Shown here piece after piece: positions 40,155 to 50,223 of a DNA stretch of 64,000 nt (positions are counted from its first letter, which is position 1; each line of letters starts with the position of its first letter). The notes under the pieces are model-generated. The model had not been told where the DNA came from and ran no database searches. It saw only the letters and a program-made list of their open reading frames with translations. Source of the stretch: an uncultured Alphaproteobacteria bacterium (GTDB taxonomy: Bacteria; Pseudomonadota; Alphaproteobacteria; Thalassobaculales; Thalassobaculaceae); contig CALMRI010000017.1 in assembly GCA_937776645.1 (NCBI GenBank), forward strand, positions 62,001-126,000, written 5' to 3'. Both the position numbers and the translations under genes were made by a program.

Positions 40155-41030
40155 ATGATCATCTCAGCAAGCTACCGAACGGATATCCCAGCCTTCTATG
40201 GCGACTGGTTCAACCGCCGTCTCGACGCTGGTTTCTGCGCGGTGAAAAATCCCTATTCCAACCGCATTAACCAGATCTGGCTTGATCCGGCGGCGGTGGA
40301 TGGTTTCGTCTTCTGGACCCGCCGGCTTGGCCCATTTGCCGGGACCCTGGACCGGCTCCGCGACCAGGGAGCCGCCTTCATGGTGCACTACACCATCACC
40401 GGCTATCCCCGGGCGCTGGAACCTGCGGTAATCGATTGGCGGCGGGCGGTCGAGGAAGTCCAGGCCATGTCCCAGCGTTACGGCCGGCGGGTGATCGTCT
40501 GGCGTTATGATCCCGTACTGCTGACCGACCAGACACCGGAATCCTTTCACATCGATCAGGTCGGGGCACTTTCACAGGCCTTGGCCGGCAGCACCGATGA
40601 AATGGTTCTGTCCTTCGCGCAGATCTACCGCAAAACGCACCGCAACACAGAACGCGCCGCCATTACTCATGGCTTCGAGTGGTCAGATCCGGATCCTGAA
40701 ACCAAACAACGCTTGCTGTCCAATCTTGGAGATATCGCGGCCGGCTACGATATCCGCCCGACGCTTTGCTCCCAGCCGGTTTTTGAAACCCCGGCTTTGG
40801 TCGGCGCCCGGTGTATTGACGTCGATCGCCTATCGGATATTGCTGGAATACCCCTGGCGGCACGGACGAAAGGCAATCGACCGGGTTGTCTATGTGCCGA
40901 ATCAAGGGATATCGGCGCCTATGACAGCTGCCCGCATGGCTGTGTGTACTGCTATGCCGTCACGTCCCAGGACGCCGCCAAGCGCCGCTACCGCGCCCAC
41001 GATCCCGACAGCGAGATATTGATTTTCTGA
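40155..41030 (+). CDS. DUF1848 protein with radical-SAM-like cysteine cluster
   Basis: The 291-residue protein begins MIISASYRTDIPAFYGDWF and contains SNRINQIWLDPAAVDGFVFWT, a conserved core of DUF1848. The C-terminus has PGCLCAESRDIGAYDSCPHGCVYCYA in pieces, with five cysteines in a pattern (CxC, then CxHGCxYCY) that suggests an iron-sulfur cluster. It is a SAM-like-fold family with no established biochemical role. I start at ATG 40155; a longer frame from 40062 lacks family character. It is divergent from dnaK and convergent with grpE. The link to chaperones appears accidental. Confidence 0.8.
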   Translation: MIISASYRTDIPAFYGDWFNRRLDAGFCAVKNPYSNRINQIWLDPAAVDGFVFWTRRLGPFAGTLDRLRDQGAAFMVHYTITGYPRALEPAVIDWRRAVEEVQAMSQRYGRRVIVWRYDPVLLTDQTPESFHIDQVGALSQALAGSTDEMVLSFAQIYRKTHRNTERAAITHGFEWSDPDPETKQRLLSNLGDIAAGYDIRPTLCSQPVFETPALVGARCIDVDRLSDIAGIPLAARTKGNRPGCLCAESRDIGAYDSCPHGCVYCYAVTSQDAAKRRYRAHDPDSEILIF

Positions 41031-41032
41031 AT

Positions 41033-41647
41033 TCACACGGTGGTGTCGAGATGCCCTGGAACCTCGGCGGCAGGGGCCTTCGACACGCCAACCATGGCCG
41101 GCCGCAAAATCCGATCCTCGATCGCGTAGCCGGACTGCAGAACCTGGACGACGACACCGGCTTCCTGGCCAGAATTTTCGACTTCAAACATCGCCTGATG
41201 AAAATTGTAGTCGAATTTCTCACCCATCGGATCAATCTTACGAACACCGTGCTTTTCGAATGCGCTCAAGAGCTCTCGCTCGGTCAATTCGACGCCGATG
41301 ATGAGGTTGCGCACGGATTCATCCGCGCCTTCTAAGTTTTCTGGCCCGGCGTCCAAGGCGCGCCGCAAGTTGTCAGCGGCGGATAAGAGATCCTTGGCGA
41401 AATTGGTAATGCCGAACTTTCGAAGCTGATCACGCTCGCGATCGGCCCGCTTACGGACGTTCTCCTGTTCGGCGATCGCTCTTAGCAGCTGGTCCTTGAG
41501 TTCGGCGACCTTGGCCTCAAGCTCCGCCTCGCGGGTCAACTCTTCTGAACCGACCTCCGCCTCTTCGGTCTCGGTCTCACATAGCGCTTCCTCGACGTCT
41601 GACGGCGAATCTTCTGAATCGACGGCTTCGTGATCTTTATCAGACAT
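41033..41647 (-). CDS. grpE: Nucleotide exchange factor GrpE
   Basis: GrpE releases ADP from DnaK. The 204-residue protein (ATG 41647) has an acidic N-terminal tail rich in Glu and Asp, a long coiled coil ([22 protein letters not shown]), and the C-terminal beta part with [24 protein letters not shown] and [25 protein letters not shown] in pieces, all family hallmarks. ATG 41650 or an upstream TTG (41668) are alternative starts. It follows hrcA on the same strand after about 100 bases, which is the common hrcA-grpE order. Confidence 0.95.
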   Translation of the reverse strand: MSDKDHEAVDSEDSPSDVEEALCETETEEAEVGSEELTREAELEAKVAELKDQLLRAIAEQENVRKRADRERDQLRKFGITNFAKDLLSAADNLRRALDAGPENLEGADESVRNLIIGVELTERELLSAFEKHGVRKIDPMGEKFDYNFHQAMFEVENSGQEAGVVVQVLQSGYAIEDRILRPAMVGVSKAPAAEVPGHLDTTV

Positions 41648-41749
41648 CATGCCCTCTGCTCGCCTCAATGGTTTTGAATTGACCCCTCATGTAAGCGATC
41701 CGAGCGAGTTTGCAAATATCGGATCGCACTCAGGAACAAAATCAACCGG

Positions 41750-42799
41750 TCAGTCCAACAAATGACCCACCAATTTTGAGGTGTAGTCCACCATCGGGAT
41801 AATCCGCGCATAATTCATTCGTGTCGGCCCGATCACACCCAACGCGCCAACCACTTGACGGCGCTGGTCGTGGTATGGCGCGATGATCATCGAACAGCCC
41901 GCATGCTCGAAAAGGAGATTTTCCGAGCCGATGAAAATCTGAACCCCCTCGGCGTCTCCGGTTGCGTCCAATAGCCGGACCATCGATTCCTTGCGCTCCA
42001 GAGCCTCGAACAACGCCCGAATGCGCTCCAAATCCTCGACCGCATTGACATCTTGCAGCAATTTCGACTGGCCGCGCAGAATCAGCGAGCCGCCTTGAAC
42101 CCCTCCGGCCCAAAGCGCAACACCATCGGCAACAAGCCGGTTGGTCAATGAATCGAGCTCGGTCTTTTCAAGTTCGGTTTCCTCAAGAATCCGAATGCGA
42201 GCCTCTTCCATGGTCGAATTAGCCAACCGCGCATTCATGTAGTTGGTCGCCTGGACGAGCGCCGATGCCGGCAAACCGGGCGGCACATCTATCACCCGGT
42301 TTTCCACCAGCCCGGTATCGCTCACCATCACCACCAGGGCTCTGTGACTAGATAGAGATACGAATTCGATCTGACGCAGCGGGGAATCCATTTTTGGCGA
42401 AATCACTAGCCCCGCACATTCCGTCAACCCGGAGAGCACAGCCCCCGCCTCCGCCAGAACCTCGGGGAAGGTGCGACCAGCGGCCTGGCACTGACCGTCG
42501 AGGCTGGCCCGCTCTTCCTGGGTAAGATCCCCGCCAATCTCCAGCAAACCATCGACGAACATTCGCAAGCCCAGATCCGTCGGCAATCTGCCGGCCGAGG
42601 TATGCGGCGCGAATAACAGCCCCGCATCCTCCAAATCCGCCATGACATTGCGGATCGACGCCGGCGAAAGGCTGGCGCCCATTCGCCGAGACAGCGTGCG
42701 CGACCCCACAGGCTCGCCGGTTTGCACGAAGGAATCCACGATGTGCTGAAACACCGCCCGGGACCGTTCGTTCAGCGTCAGGATAGTTGAGCTTGCCAT
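41750..42799 (-). CDS. hrcA: Heat-inducible transcription repressor HrcA
   Basis: HrcA represses chaperonin genes by binding CIRCE and is itself folded by GroEL. The 349-residue protein starts with a winged-helix region: [32 protein letters not shown] in pieces and [32 protein letters not shown]. The C-terminal sensor domain ends with [27 protein letters not shown], a family signature. No CIRCE element is visible in the window, which suits the alphaproteobacterial habit of placing it only upstream of groESL. It is divergent from rph. Confidence 0.95.
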   Translation of the reverse strand: MASSTILTLNERSRAVFQHIVDSFVQTGEPVGSRTLSRRMGASLSPASIRNVMADLEDAGLLFAPHTSAGRLPTDLGLRMFVDGLLEIGGDLTQEERASLDGQCQAAGRTFPEVLAEAGAVLSGLTECAGLVISPKMDSPLRQIEFVSLSSHRALVVMVSDTGLVENRVIDVPPGLPASALVQATNYMNARLANSTMEEARIRILEETELEKTELDSLTNRLVADGVALWAGGVQGGSLILRGQSKLLQDVNAVEDLERIRALFEALERKESMVRLLDATGDAEGVQIFIGSENLLFEHAGCSMIIAPYHDQRRQVVGALGVIGPTRMNYARIIPMVDYTSKLVGHLLD

Positions 42800-42955
42800 C
42801 CGGCAAATCTAGGAACCGTATGGCGCTACGTCAACGTGGCAAAGCGTTCTCTGTGGCCATCGGGCGCGCAAGGTCGGGCCTACGCTGGACGTCGAGAGAG
42901 CGAACCGATAGGGTCGCGCCGCTTTCATCCCGCACCACCCGGAGACCTCGCAACC

Positions 42956-43690
42956 ATGGCCACTCCCTTGATTAGACCGTCCGGCCGCGCGCCGGATCAG
43001 CTCCGCACCGTTACCCTGGAGACCGGTTTCGCCAAACACGCCGAAGGATCCTGTCTGATTAAGTTCGGCGACACCCATGTGCTTTGCACGGCCAGTATCG
43101 AGGACGGTGTGCCGCGGTTCATGAAGGGCCGGGGCCAGGGCTGGGTAACCGCCGAATATGGCATGTTGCCGCGCTCTACCCACACCCGGACAGATCGCGA
43201 GGCGGCGCGGGGGAAACAGGGCGGACGCACTTTGGAGATCCAGCGGCTGATCGGACGCTCATTGCGCGCGGTAACCGATGCCAAGGGTTTGGGCGAACGC
43301 CAGATCCGGATCGACTGCGACGTGCTGCAAGCCGACGGAGGCACCAGAACAGCCTCGATCACCGGCAGCTATGTGGCTCTTTACCAAGCGATGGCGGGCC
43401 TGGTCGACCTGGGGGTGCTGAAATCAGTGCCGTTGACCGATCATGTGGCGGCAGTGTCCTGTGGCGTTTATCAGGGAACAGCCGTCTTGGACCTCGACTA
43501 TCCTGAGGATTCAAATGCCCAGGCTGACGCCAATTTCGTGCTGACCGGAAGCGGCGGCATCGTCGAGATCCAGGCGACGGCGGAGGACGAGCCTTTTTCC
43601 GGCTCTGAGTTCGACTCACTGATGGCGCTGGCACGCAGTGGTATCGCCGATTTGGTGAAGCTTCAAAAATCTGCACTCGGCCTGGATTAA
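42956..43690 (+). CDS. rph: Ribonuclease PH
   Basis: RNase PH trims tRNA 3' ends phosphorolytically and forms a hexameric ring. The 244-residue protein has [17 protein letters not shown], the phosphate-binding arginines in [15 protein letters not shown], and [18 protein letters not shown], all conserved. The ATG at 42956 has a GGAGA upstream; the frame extends to 42836 but that part lacks family sequence. It begins the rph-rdgB-hemW run and is divergent from hrcA, a typical alphaproteobacterial arrangement. Confidence 0.95.
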   Translation: MATPLIRPSGRAPDQLRTVTLETGFAKHAEGSCLIKFGDTHVLCTASIEDGVPRFMKGRGQGWVTAEYGMLPRSTHTRTDREAARGKQGGRTLEIQRLIGRSLRAVTDAKGLGERQIRIDCDVLQADGGTRTASITGSYVALYQAMAGLVDLGVLKSVPLTDHVAAVSCGVYQGTAVLDLDYPEDSNAQADANFVLTGSGGIVEIQATAEDEPFSGSEFDSLMALARSGIADLVKLQKSALGLD

Positions 43691-43697
43691 CCCAAAG

Positions 43698-44351
43698 ATG
43701 ACCTCGCAATTGCAGGGCCAGACGTTTCAGGGTCGGCGATTCGAGGGTCAGCGGCTGGTTGTCGCCAGCCACAATTCCGGCAAGGTGCGCGAAATCATCG
43801 ACTTGCTGATGCCCCTGGCCATCGAGGCTGTGTCGGCCGGGACGTTGGGACTGCTGGAACCCGAGGAGACGGCCGACAGTTTCGCCGGCAATTCCGAGCT
43901 GAAGGCGCGCGCCGCAGCCGTCGGTTTAGGGCTTCCAGCCCTGGCCGACGATTCGGGCCTAGCAGTTGACGCGCTGGGCGGCGATCCGGGGATTTATTCG
44001 GCGCGATGGGCCGGCCCTTCAAAGGATTTCCCCATGGCGATGACCAAGGTGAATGACGCAATTCTGGAGCTTGAGAAGCGAACCGGCGTCATCCAGACCA
44101 GGAAGGCCCGTTTCATCTGCGCTCTCAGTCTGGCCTGGCCCGATGATCATGTGGAGACCGTTCAGGGTGAGGTCGTCGGAAACCTGGTCTGGCCGCCACG
44201 CGGCGGCACTGGCTTCGGTTATGACCCGATCTTCGCCCCGGAGGGCCACACCTTAACCTTCGGCGAGGCTGACCCGGCATGGAAACATTCGATCAGCCAT
44301 CGGGCCGATGCCTTCAAGAAACTCCTGACAACAGTTTTTGGGCCCCGGTGA
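43698..44351 (+). CDS. rdgB: Non-canonical purine NTP pyrophosphatase
   Basis: RdgB (HAM1) hydrolyses ITP, dITP and XTP to prevent their use in nucleic acids. The 217-residue protein has [12 protein letters not shown], the nucleotide-binding N-terminal motif, [14 protein letters not shown] and [22 protein letters not shown] and SHRADAFKK, all family hallmarks. A leader of about 20 residues precedes the usual start, so a later start codon is possible. It follows rph by seven bases and overlaps hemW by one base. Confidence 0.95.
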   Translation: MTSQLQGQTFQGRRFEGQRLVVASHNSGKVREIIDLLMPLAIEAVSAGTLGLLEPEETADSFAGNSELKARAAAVGLGLPALADDSGLAVDALGGDPGIYSARWAGPSKDFPMAMTKVNDAILELEKRTGVIQTRKARFICALSLAWPDDHVETVQGEVVGNLVWPPRGGTGFGYDPIFAPEGHTLTFGEADPAWKHSISHRADAFKKLLTTVFGPR

Positions 44352-45550
44352 TGTCAACCACCGGGGACGATGCCTTCGGCCTCTATGTCCATTGGCCGTT
44401 TTGCCTATCGAAATGCCCCTATTGCGATTTCAACAGCCACGTCTCCGGATCGGTTGATCACGGCCAATGGCGCCGAGCGATGGTGCAAGAGCTGGAGACC
44501 ATGGCGCCTTGGGTGTGCTCGCAAAACCTGGTCAGCATTTTTTTCGGCGGCGGCACACCATCCCTGATGGAGCCAGATACGGTTGCTGAAATTCTGAGTG
44601 CCGCGCGGCAGCTATGGTCCGTCGGGCCGGAGGTAGAGATTACTCTGGAGGCCAACCCGACATCGGTCGAGGCAGGTCGATTCAGAGGTTTTCGAGACGC
44701 TGGCGTAAACCGGGTTTCGCTCGGCGTGCAAGCTTTGGATGACGACGCCCTGAAATTTCTTGGCCGCGATCACAGCGCCAGCGAAGCGATCGCTGCCGTG
44801 GAAATCGCGCATGCCTGTTTCTCGCGGGTGTCGTTCGATTTAATCTATGCGCGACCGGGCCAGACCGTGACAGATTGGACCCGCGAGCTTCGGCAAGCTT
44901 TGGCCCTGGCCGGCGAGCATCTCTCGCTATATCAGTTGACCATTGAGCCGGGCACCGCCTTCCATGCTATCCATCAGCGCGGCGGTTTCGCTATTCCCGA
45001 CAATGACGAAGGCGGTGCGCTTTACGAGGCAACCGGAGAGACCTTGGCAAGGGCGGGGTTACCGGCTTATGAGATTTCAAATCACGCTAGGCCAGGCGCT
45101 GAATGCCGCCATAATCTGGTGTATTGGCGGGCCCAGGACTATCTCGGTATCGGTCCCGGCGCGCATGGACGGCTGACCAATACGGCTGGCCAATGCCGCG
45201 CCCTACGGACGCACCGGGCACCGGCGACATGGCTGGAACGGGTCGAACGCGATGGCCATGCAATCACCGAGGAGGCCGCTATTGTCCCCGAGGAGCGCCT
45301 GACCGAGGTGCTAATGATGGGGCTGCGGCTGCGCGAAGGCGTGTCGCGGGACCGGCTGCGACGCGAAACTGGGTGGACGGTCGAAGCCCTGTTCGATCCC
45401 ACGATGCTCACCGACCTGATAGGCGCCGGCTATATTGATATTACCGATACGGTTCTGCGCGCCACGCCTTCAGGCCGTCAGCGCCTGAACGCCGTTCTCG
45501 CCGCCCTTCTAGAGGCCCTTCAATGGCCCAGTGACGCAGCGGCTGAATAG
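44351..45550 (+). CDS. hemW: Radical SAM heme chaperone HemW
   Basis: HemW binds heme and is thought to deliver it to target proteins; earlier it was annotated as a coproporphyrinogen oxidase. The 399-residue protein has the radical SAM triad Cys18, Cys22 and Cys25 in FCLSKCPYCDFNSH, the type with Phe after the third Cys that separates HemW from HemN. It continues with FFGGGTPSLM, LEANPTSVEAG and LYQLTIEPGT. The ATG overlaps the rdgB stop (TGATG). It is convergent with the LppC gene. Confidence 0.92.
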   Translation: MSTTGDDAFGLYVHWPFCLSKCPYCDFNSHVSGSVDHGQWRRAMVQELETMAPWVCSQNLVSIFFGGGTPSLMEPDTVAEILSAARQLWSVGPEVEITLEANPTSVEAGRFRGFRDAGVNRVSLGVQALDDDALKFLGRDHSASEAIAAVEIAHACFSRVSFDLIYARPGQTVTDWTRELRQALALAGEHLSLYQLTIEPGTAFHAIHQRGGFAIPDNDEGGALYEATGETLARAGLPAYEISNHARPGAECRHNLVYWRAQDYLGIGPGAHGRLTNTAGQCRALRTHRAPATWLERVERDGHAITEEAAIVPEERLTEVLMMGLRLREGVSRDRLRRETGWTVEALFDPTMLTDLIGAGYIDITDTVLRATPSGRQRLNAVLAALLEALQWPSDAAAE

Positions 45551-45562
45551 TTCACCCAGCAC

Positions 45563-46966
45563 CTAAAACTGAAGATCAGCAAAGCTGCTCGGGGCGGGGT
45601 CGATAACCTGGACCCCGCGCTCTTCGACCTCGATCACCGCCAGACCGCGTTGATTGGTACCATCGGCCAGCAAGCGGAATATGCCGTCCACGCCGGCGAA
45701 GCCGCTGACATCGGTCAATGCCGCCGGTTCATAATTAGCACCACGCTCGCCATAGGTAAGCGCAACGGCAAGCAGCATGGCGTCATAGCCGAGCGAGGCG
45801 AGCCTCGGTGGCCGCTTGGCAAACGCGCGTTCAAACTTATCCTCAAACAACCCCCAGGCCTTCGGCGACGGCGCCGCATACCAACCACCAACAATCGTTG
45901 GCTCGACGCCAAGACCTCGGGCCTCGTCCCACAGAGCTGTCCCCAGCAACCGCACCCGTGCCGGGTCGACGTCATAAAAGGCTAGCAGTGGCGCGAGACC
46001 GCGCAGCTCTGGATCACCTGCTGGAAGAAGCACCGAATCGAATGGCGGGGCCCCCAAGGTCTCAAGACCGGACAACCGCTCCAAAGCGCGTCGCGAGATT
46101 TGATCAGTTTTTTGCAAAAGCACCCTTTTTTGAGCTGATAGCGCGGATTTTCGTGAGTCATAATCGGCGAAGCGGCGAATCAGCGACGACAGTTCGGTAT
46201 CGTTGGGGTCGTAATAGGTCGCTCGCGTAATACCCGCCCCGTGCTGTTCGGCAGCAATACGGGCGGTTGCCACCACCAACTCGCCAAAGCCCGATGACGG
46301 CACCAGCGCGCCTATCGCGACATGTCCCTTACCAGCCGCGTAACTGATGATCCGCCGGACCTGCTGATCGGGGAGAAAGCCGAAGACATAGACCCCGCCA
46401 CCAGCAATATCTCGGTTGTTGGAAAAACTAACGGCGCTGATTCCCGCCGCCTCGACCACGGGCCGTACAGCCTGGGCCGACGCGCCAAACAACGGGCCCA
46501 GAATCAAACGAGCGCCATCGGCCACTGCCAATCGGGCCGCGTCCTCCGCCCCGACGACGGTTCCCTGAGTATCGAAAATCAGCAATTCTAGATCATCCTG
46601 AGCCGTCTCGAACAGCGCCAACTGCGCGGCATCGAGCAATGCGCGACCAATTGCCGCACCCCGGCCCGTCAATGGAACCAGCAGCGCCACCCGCCACGCG
46701 TCGATCTCCGTCACCTCGGGTTCAGGCGTCGACGGCCCCTGCGGGGCCAGCAGGTTAAGGTGGTTCGGTGTTGCCCCCGTCGGCCTCAACGGCTCAAATA
46801 GAGTAACGGATTTCCGGTCGATCGACGCGGTGATAGAGGTCTTTGGTTGTTGGGTAAGCTGTGGCTGAATCGATCCGCTTTCTTGGCCCTCGGGCGTGGT
46901 TTGGCAACCCCAGACCAGCAACGCCAGGACCACGGCAAGCCCTACCCAGCGAGGGCGGCCGCTCAT
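45563..46966 (-). CDS. LppC-type lipoprotein (penicillin-binding-protein activator family)
   Basis: The 467-residue protein starts with GLAVVLALLVWGC, a lipoprotein signal with lipobox, then a linker and a long periplasmic-binding-protein-like domain (VALLVPLTGRGAAIGRALLDAAQLALFE, RLILGPLFGASAQAV, ILPAGDPE-like and LRGLAPLLAFYDV in pieces). This is the LppC/LpoA-like family, which in E. coli stimulates penicillin-binding protein 1A; in alphaproteobacteria the role is inferred. ATG 46966 is used; an upstream TTG at 47017 is possible. It is divergent from yraN. Confidence 0.85.
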   Translation of the reverse strand: MSGRPRWVGLAVVLALLVWGCQTTPEGQESGSIQPQLTQQPKTSITASIDRKSVTLFEPLRPTGATPNHLNLLAPQGPSTPEPEVTEIDAWRVALLVPLTGRGAAIGRALLDAAQLALFETAQDDLELLIFDTQGTVVGAEDAARLAVADGARLILGPLFGASAQAVRPVVEAAGISAVSFSNNRDIAGGGVYVFGFLPDQQVRRIISYAAGKGHVAIGALVPSSGFGELVVATARIAAEQHGAGITRATYYDPNDTELSSLIRRFADYDSRKSALSAQKRVLLQKTDQISRRALERLSGLETLGAPPFDSVLLPAGDPELRGLAPLLAFYDVDPARVRLLGTALWDEARGLGVEPTIVGGWYAAPSPKAWGLFEDKFERAFAKRPPRLASLGYDAMLLAVALTYGERGANYEPAALTDVSGFAGVDGIFRLLADGTNQRGLAVIEVEERGVQVIDPAPSSFADLQF

Positions 46967-47192
46967 CTGCCCAGCCCACTTGCAACGCTCAACACTTTCC
47001 GTTGGTCCGCGGTTCAAATACCTTCTCCCAATCCCGGTACTAAGCCCCCGTTTGACAAACCGAGGCTATTGAAGCTGACGTTACGAGTAAACCGCGCCAA
47101 AATGGCAAAACTATGAACGCGCCAAGATCTAAATTCGGACCGGCAATGGTCAAGCGATGCACCCGCGAACCGCACGGCGCTCTCCGGCACCA

Positions 47193-47232
47193 CCGGAATA
47201 ACCGAAAATACTTGGTTTTCGGCGCTTAAAAC
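47193..47232. other. Hairpins in the lppC-yraN intergenic region
   Basis: TCCGG-CACCA-CCGGA (47193-47207) and CCGAAAA-TACTTGG-TTTTCGG (47212-47232) are perfect short hairpins in the region where rsmI usually lies in related genomes. They may be leftovers or leader structures for yraN. No function is shown. Confidence 0.35.
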
Positions 47233-47261
47233 GGAGCCTAAATGATCGCCTTCTCGCCTAT

Positions 47262-47640
47262 TTGCGAAGCCGGCTCGCCGAAACCCTCTGTCGATGGCTG
47301 CTCCGGTCAAAGGGCTATCACATCCTTGAAAAAGGATATCGCACGAAAGTTGGGGGACATCGACATTCTGGCGACCCGGCGCGATTGGCTAGTCGCCGTC
47401 CAAGCCAAGGTGAGAACCACCCATGCCGACGCCCTGCAAGCGGTAACCTGGCGGCAGCGCCGACGGATCGAGCGGGCGCTCAAATGGTATCTTCGGGCCA
47501 CCCCCCGGCGCGCCAAGGCCGGCATCCGTTTTGACGTCTTCACGGTAGCGCTCTGGCGACTTACGTCCCATATTGAGAATGCTTGGCGCCACAATGGAAA
47601 AAGACTCATCGCATCCTGCCTGGGAGAACTTGAATGTTAG
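47262..47640 (+). pseudogene. YraN family (UPF0102) nuclease-like protein, one frameshift
   Basis: This small protein family resembles Holliday-junction-type nucleases and has an unknown role. The first frame (47262 on) reads SRLAETLCRWLLRSKGYHILEKGYRTKVG and then loses frame. The second frame continues with DIDILATRRDWLVAVQAKVRTTHADALQA and RRRIERALKWYL to the stop at 47640. Removing one G from the run of five at 47352-47356 gives RTKVGDIDILATR, which matches the family consensus. Note KVQAKVR: the usual EVK catalytic motif reads QAK here. The start is unclear (TTG 47262 is one option). Confidence 0.75.
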
Positions 47641-48242
47641 GTGACCGCTCCAACCTCATGGGCCGCGTCGCGACCTTCGGCGTGATTGGCCTGGCGATGC
47701 TCGGCCTCGCAGCCTGCAGTCCGGCCGGGATCGCCGTAGGCGCCGGAGCATCACTGTTAACTGCGAGCCAAACCGATAAAGGCATCCGTTCCGCCACCAC
47801 GGACCTGCGTATCCGCACTGAAATCAATCACTATCTTTTCCAGAAGGATATCGATCTATTCGGCGCAGTCGGGTTAGCGGTGGAACGTGGTCGGGTCCTG
47901 CTCACCGGCGCGGTCCAGAATCCTGAAAATCGGATCGAGGCGACGCGGTTAGCGTGGCAGGCCAACGGCGTGCGCGAAGTGATCAACGAAATCCAGGTCC
48001 GCGATACCGCCAGCCTCATCGACCGCGCCCGCGACATCGTGATCAACAAGCGCTTGCAGGGCGCGCTGCTGTTGGATAAGGACGTGAAATCGATCAATTA
48101 CAGCACCGACACGGTCAATGGGATCGTCTACCTCTTCGGCCTCGCCCGAGGCCAGAGCGAGCTCGACCGGGTCATCAACCACGCCCGCAACATCGAATAC
48201 GTCGCCAAAGTGGTGAGTTATGTGAGTCTCTTGAAGCCTTGA
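47634..48242 (+). CDS. BON-domain lipoprotein (OsmY/DolP-like)
   Basis: The 202-residue protein has a lipoprotein signal ending LAACS, followed by a glycine-rich region and two BON domains. The first covers LRIRTEINHYLFQKDIDLFGAVGLAVERGRVLLTGAV in part and the second covers LLLDKDVKSINYSTDTVNGIVYLFGLARG. BON domains bind phospholipid or protein partners. It resembles DolP/YraP, which maintains the outer membrane. ATG 47634 overlaps the yraN stop, with GGGAG upstream. This is typical of the yraN-yraP pairing and supports the call. Confidence 0.88.
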   Translation: MLGDRSNLMGRVATFGVIGLAMLGLAACSPAGIAVGAGASLLTASQTDKGIRSATTDLRIRTEINHYLFQKDIDLFGAVGLAVERGRVLLTGAVQNPENRIEATRLAWQANGVREVINEIQVRDTASLIDRARDIVINKRLQGALLLDKDVKSINYSTDTVNGIVYLFGLARGQSELDRVINHARNIEYVAKVVSYVSLLKP

Positions 48243-48258
48243 AGAGCGGGGAGCTTTG

Positions 48259-49119
48259 ATGGATTGCGATACCCTAATAACCAAAAGTCCGACCCCGCAA
48301 GACACTTTGCAGGCAGCAGCTAGCTTGGTGGACCAACCGCTGGACCTCGCCGAGGTCGCGCTGGCCTTCGCCGCGATGGATCGGCCCTCCGTGCCTCTGG
48401 AGCACTATCGGGCCGCCCTTGCTGCTATGGTGAATGCGGTGGCCAAACGCCTCACGGATCTTCCGGAGGGGAGCAGTGCCGGTGACCGGGCCGCCTGTCT
48501 TGGCCAGGCCCTGTCCGAAGACCTTGCCTTCAAGGGCGACGCTGCCACCTATGACGACCTGCAGAACGCCGACCTAACGCGGGTTATCGATCGCCACAAA
48601 GGACTGCCGGTGGCCTTAGGCATCCTCTACATTCATGCGGCCCGCGGCCAGGGCTGGGCGGCGGAAGGCCTAAGTTTTCCCAATCATTTTCTGATCCGGG
48701 TCCAGATTGGCGGCGACCCGGTGATCCTCGATCCCTTCAATAAAGGCCGTTCGATGGACGCGCCGGCCCTACGCGGCCTGATCCACGATATGTTCCAAGG
48801 CAAAGGCGCATTGACCCCCGCCGCGACCGAATCGGTGCCGGACAGGCATGTCTTGATGCGCCTGCAGAACAATATCAAGTTGCGACTGCACCAGAGCGAG
48901 CGCTTCCCCGAGGCTTTGGAGACCCTGGAGCGAATGCGCATGCTGGCGCCGGACCTACCGCATTTGCAGCGCGAGGCCGGCATGGTCAATGCCCGGATCG
49001 GCAACCGCCGCACCGCTATCACGCTGTTGCGCGGTTACCTGGACGATGGCGCTGGTGACCCGGCTGACCGTCACCGGACCGCCCAGCTGCTGCAGGAAAT
49101 GGAAAAGCAATTGAACTGA
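48259..49119 (+). CDS. SirB1-type transglutaminase-like protein
   Basis: The 286-residue protein has a transglutaminase-like core (LNADLTRVIDRHKGLPVALGILYIHAARG in part, and FLIRVQIGGDPVILDPFNKG) and ends with a TPR-like helical segment (HQSERFPEALETLERMRMLAPDL). This is the SirB1 family, whose function is not known. The usual catalytic Cys is not evident: the position reads GLPVALG, as in many inactive members. ATG 48259 has GGGGAG a few bases upstream. It lies between a BON lipoprotein and gshB, co-directional. Confidence 0.8.
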   Translation: MDCDTLITKSPTPQDTLQAAASLVDQPLDLAEVALAFAAMDRPSVPLEHYRAALAAMVNAVAKRLTDLPEGSSAGDRAACLGQALSEDLAFKGDAATYDDLQNADLTRVIDRHKGLPVALGILYIHAARGQGWAAEGLSFPNHFLIRVQIGGDPVILDPFNKGRSMDAPALRGLIHDMFQGKGALTPAATESVPDRHVLMRLQNNIKLRLHQSERFPEALETLERMRMLAPDLPHLQREAGMVNARIGNRRTAITLLRGYLDDGAGDPADRHRTAQLLQEMEKQLN

Positions 49120-49281
49120 GAGCCGCGACCGCTGCAACACCTGCCATCGAAAGATTGCAACCAAAGCCCGCCCCGCGCATGATCCCGGCGATTCTGGTAA
49201 ACTAAGGCGATATCCCTCGCCACTTCGCTTTAACCTCCCCAATTAGCCAAACTGGCCGACCGCCTTATGGAGCAGCATGAA

Positions 49282-50223
49282 ATGGGCCTGACTGTCGCCA
49301 TTCAAATGGACCCGATCGAACTCATCGACATCGACGGCGATAGCAGTTTCGCCCTGGCATTGGAGGCGCAAAAGCGCGGCCACGCGCTATTGCACTATCT
49401 ACCGCGTCATTTGTCGTTCAAAGACCGCCGGGTCACCGCCAAGGCGAGGCCAATGACAGTGCGCCGGGTTAAGGGAGATCATTTCACTCTGGGAGAGAGC
49501 GCGGTCTGCGATCTCGCGAGCGATGTGGATGTGGTGTTGATGCGCCAGGACCCCCCTTTCGACATGTCCTATATCACCGCGACGCATGTGCTTGAGCATG
49601 TCCACCCGCAGACCCTGGTGGTCAATGACCCTGCCCATGTCCGCAACGCGCCAGAAAAGCTTTTCGTCACCCATTTCGACGGGTTGATGCCGCCAACCTT
49701 GATCACCAATGACGGGGCCGAGGTTCACGCCTTCCGCGATGAATACAAGGACATTATCGTCAAGCCGCTGTACGGCAATGGCGGCGCCGGAGTATTCCAC
49801 ATCAAGCCTGGCGACGAGAATTTGAGTTCGCTACTTGAAATGTTCACCAATTTCTATCGCGAACCGATCATTGCCCAGCGCTATCTTCCAGAAGTGCGCC
49901 AGGGCGACAAGCGGGTGATCCTAGTGGACGGCAGGGCGGTCGGCGCGATCAACCGGGTCCCGGCCGACGGCGAAGCACGCTCCAACATGCATGTCGGAGG
50001 CACCCCGCTGAAATGCGAGATGACAAAGCGCGATCTTGAGATTTGCGAAGCGATCGGGCCAGCGCTCAAGGAACGCGGGCTAATTTTCGTTGGCATTGAC
50101 GTGATCGGTGACTATCTAACCGAAATCAACGTCACTTCGCCTACCGGTATTCAGGAGCTTGGTCGCTTCGACAATATCAATGTCGAAGCCATGATCTGGG
50201 ACGCTATCGAAGCCCGGCTCTAA
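49282..50223 (+). CDS. gshB: Glutathione synthetase
   Basis: GshB ligates gamma-glutamylcysteine with glycine using ATP. The 313-residue protein begins [20 protein letters not shown], the usual start for this family, and has an ATP-grasp core with [30 protein letters not shown], and [15 protein letters not shown]-like residues (LTEINVTSP). An ATG at 49267 would add five residues; I prefer 49282, with GGAG 9 bases upstream. It ends a co-directional run from yraN. Confidence 0.94.
   Translation: MGLTVAIQMDPIELIDIDGDSSFALALEAQKRGHALLHYLPRHLSFKDRRVTAKARPMTVRRVKGDHFTLGESAVCDLASDVDVVLMRQDPPFDMSYITATHVLEHVHPQTLVVNDPAHVRNAPEKLFVTHFDGLMPPTLITNDGAEVHAFRDEYKDIIVKPLYGNGGAGVFHIKPGDENLSSLLEMFTNFYREPIIAQRYLPEVRQGDKRVILVDGRAVGAINRVPADGEARSNMHVGGTPLKCEMTKRDLEICEAIGPALKERGLIFVGIDVIGDYLTEINVTSPTGIQELGRFDNINVEAMIWDAIEARL

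Noticed and set aside
42800-42955. CIRCE element between hrcA and rph
   Set aside because: No TTAGCACTC and GAGTGCTAA pair is visible.
49399-49800. Minus-strand frame inside gshB
   Set aside because: Antisense to gshB; no family match.
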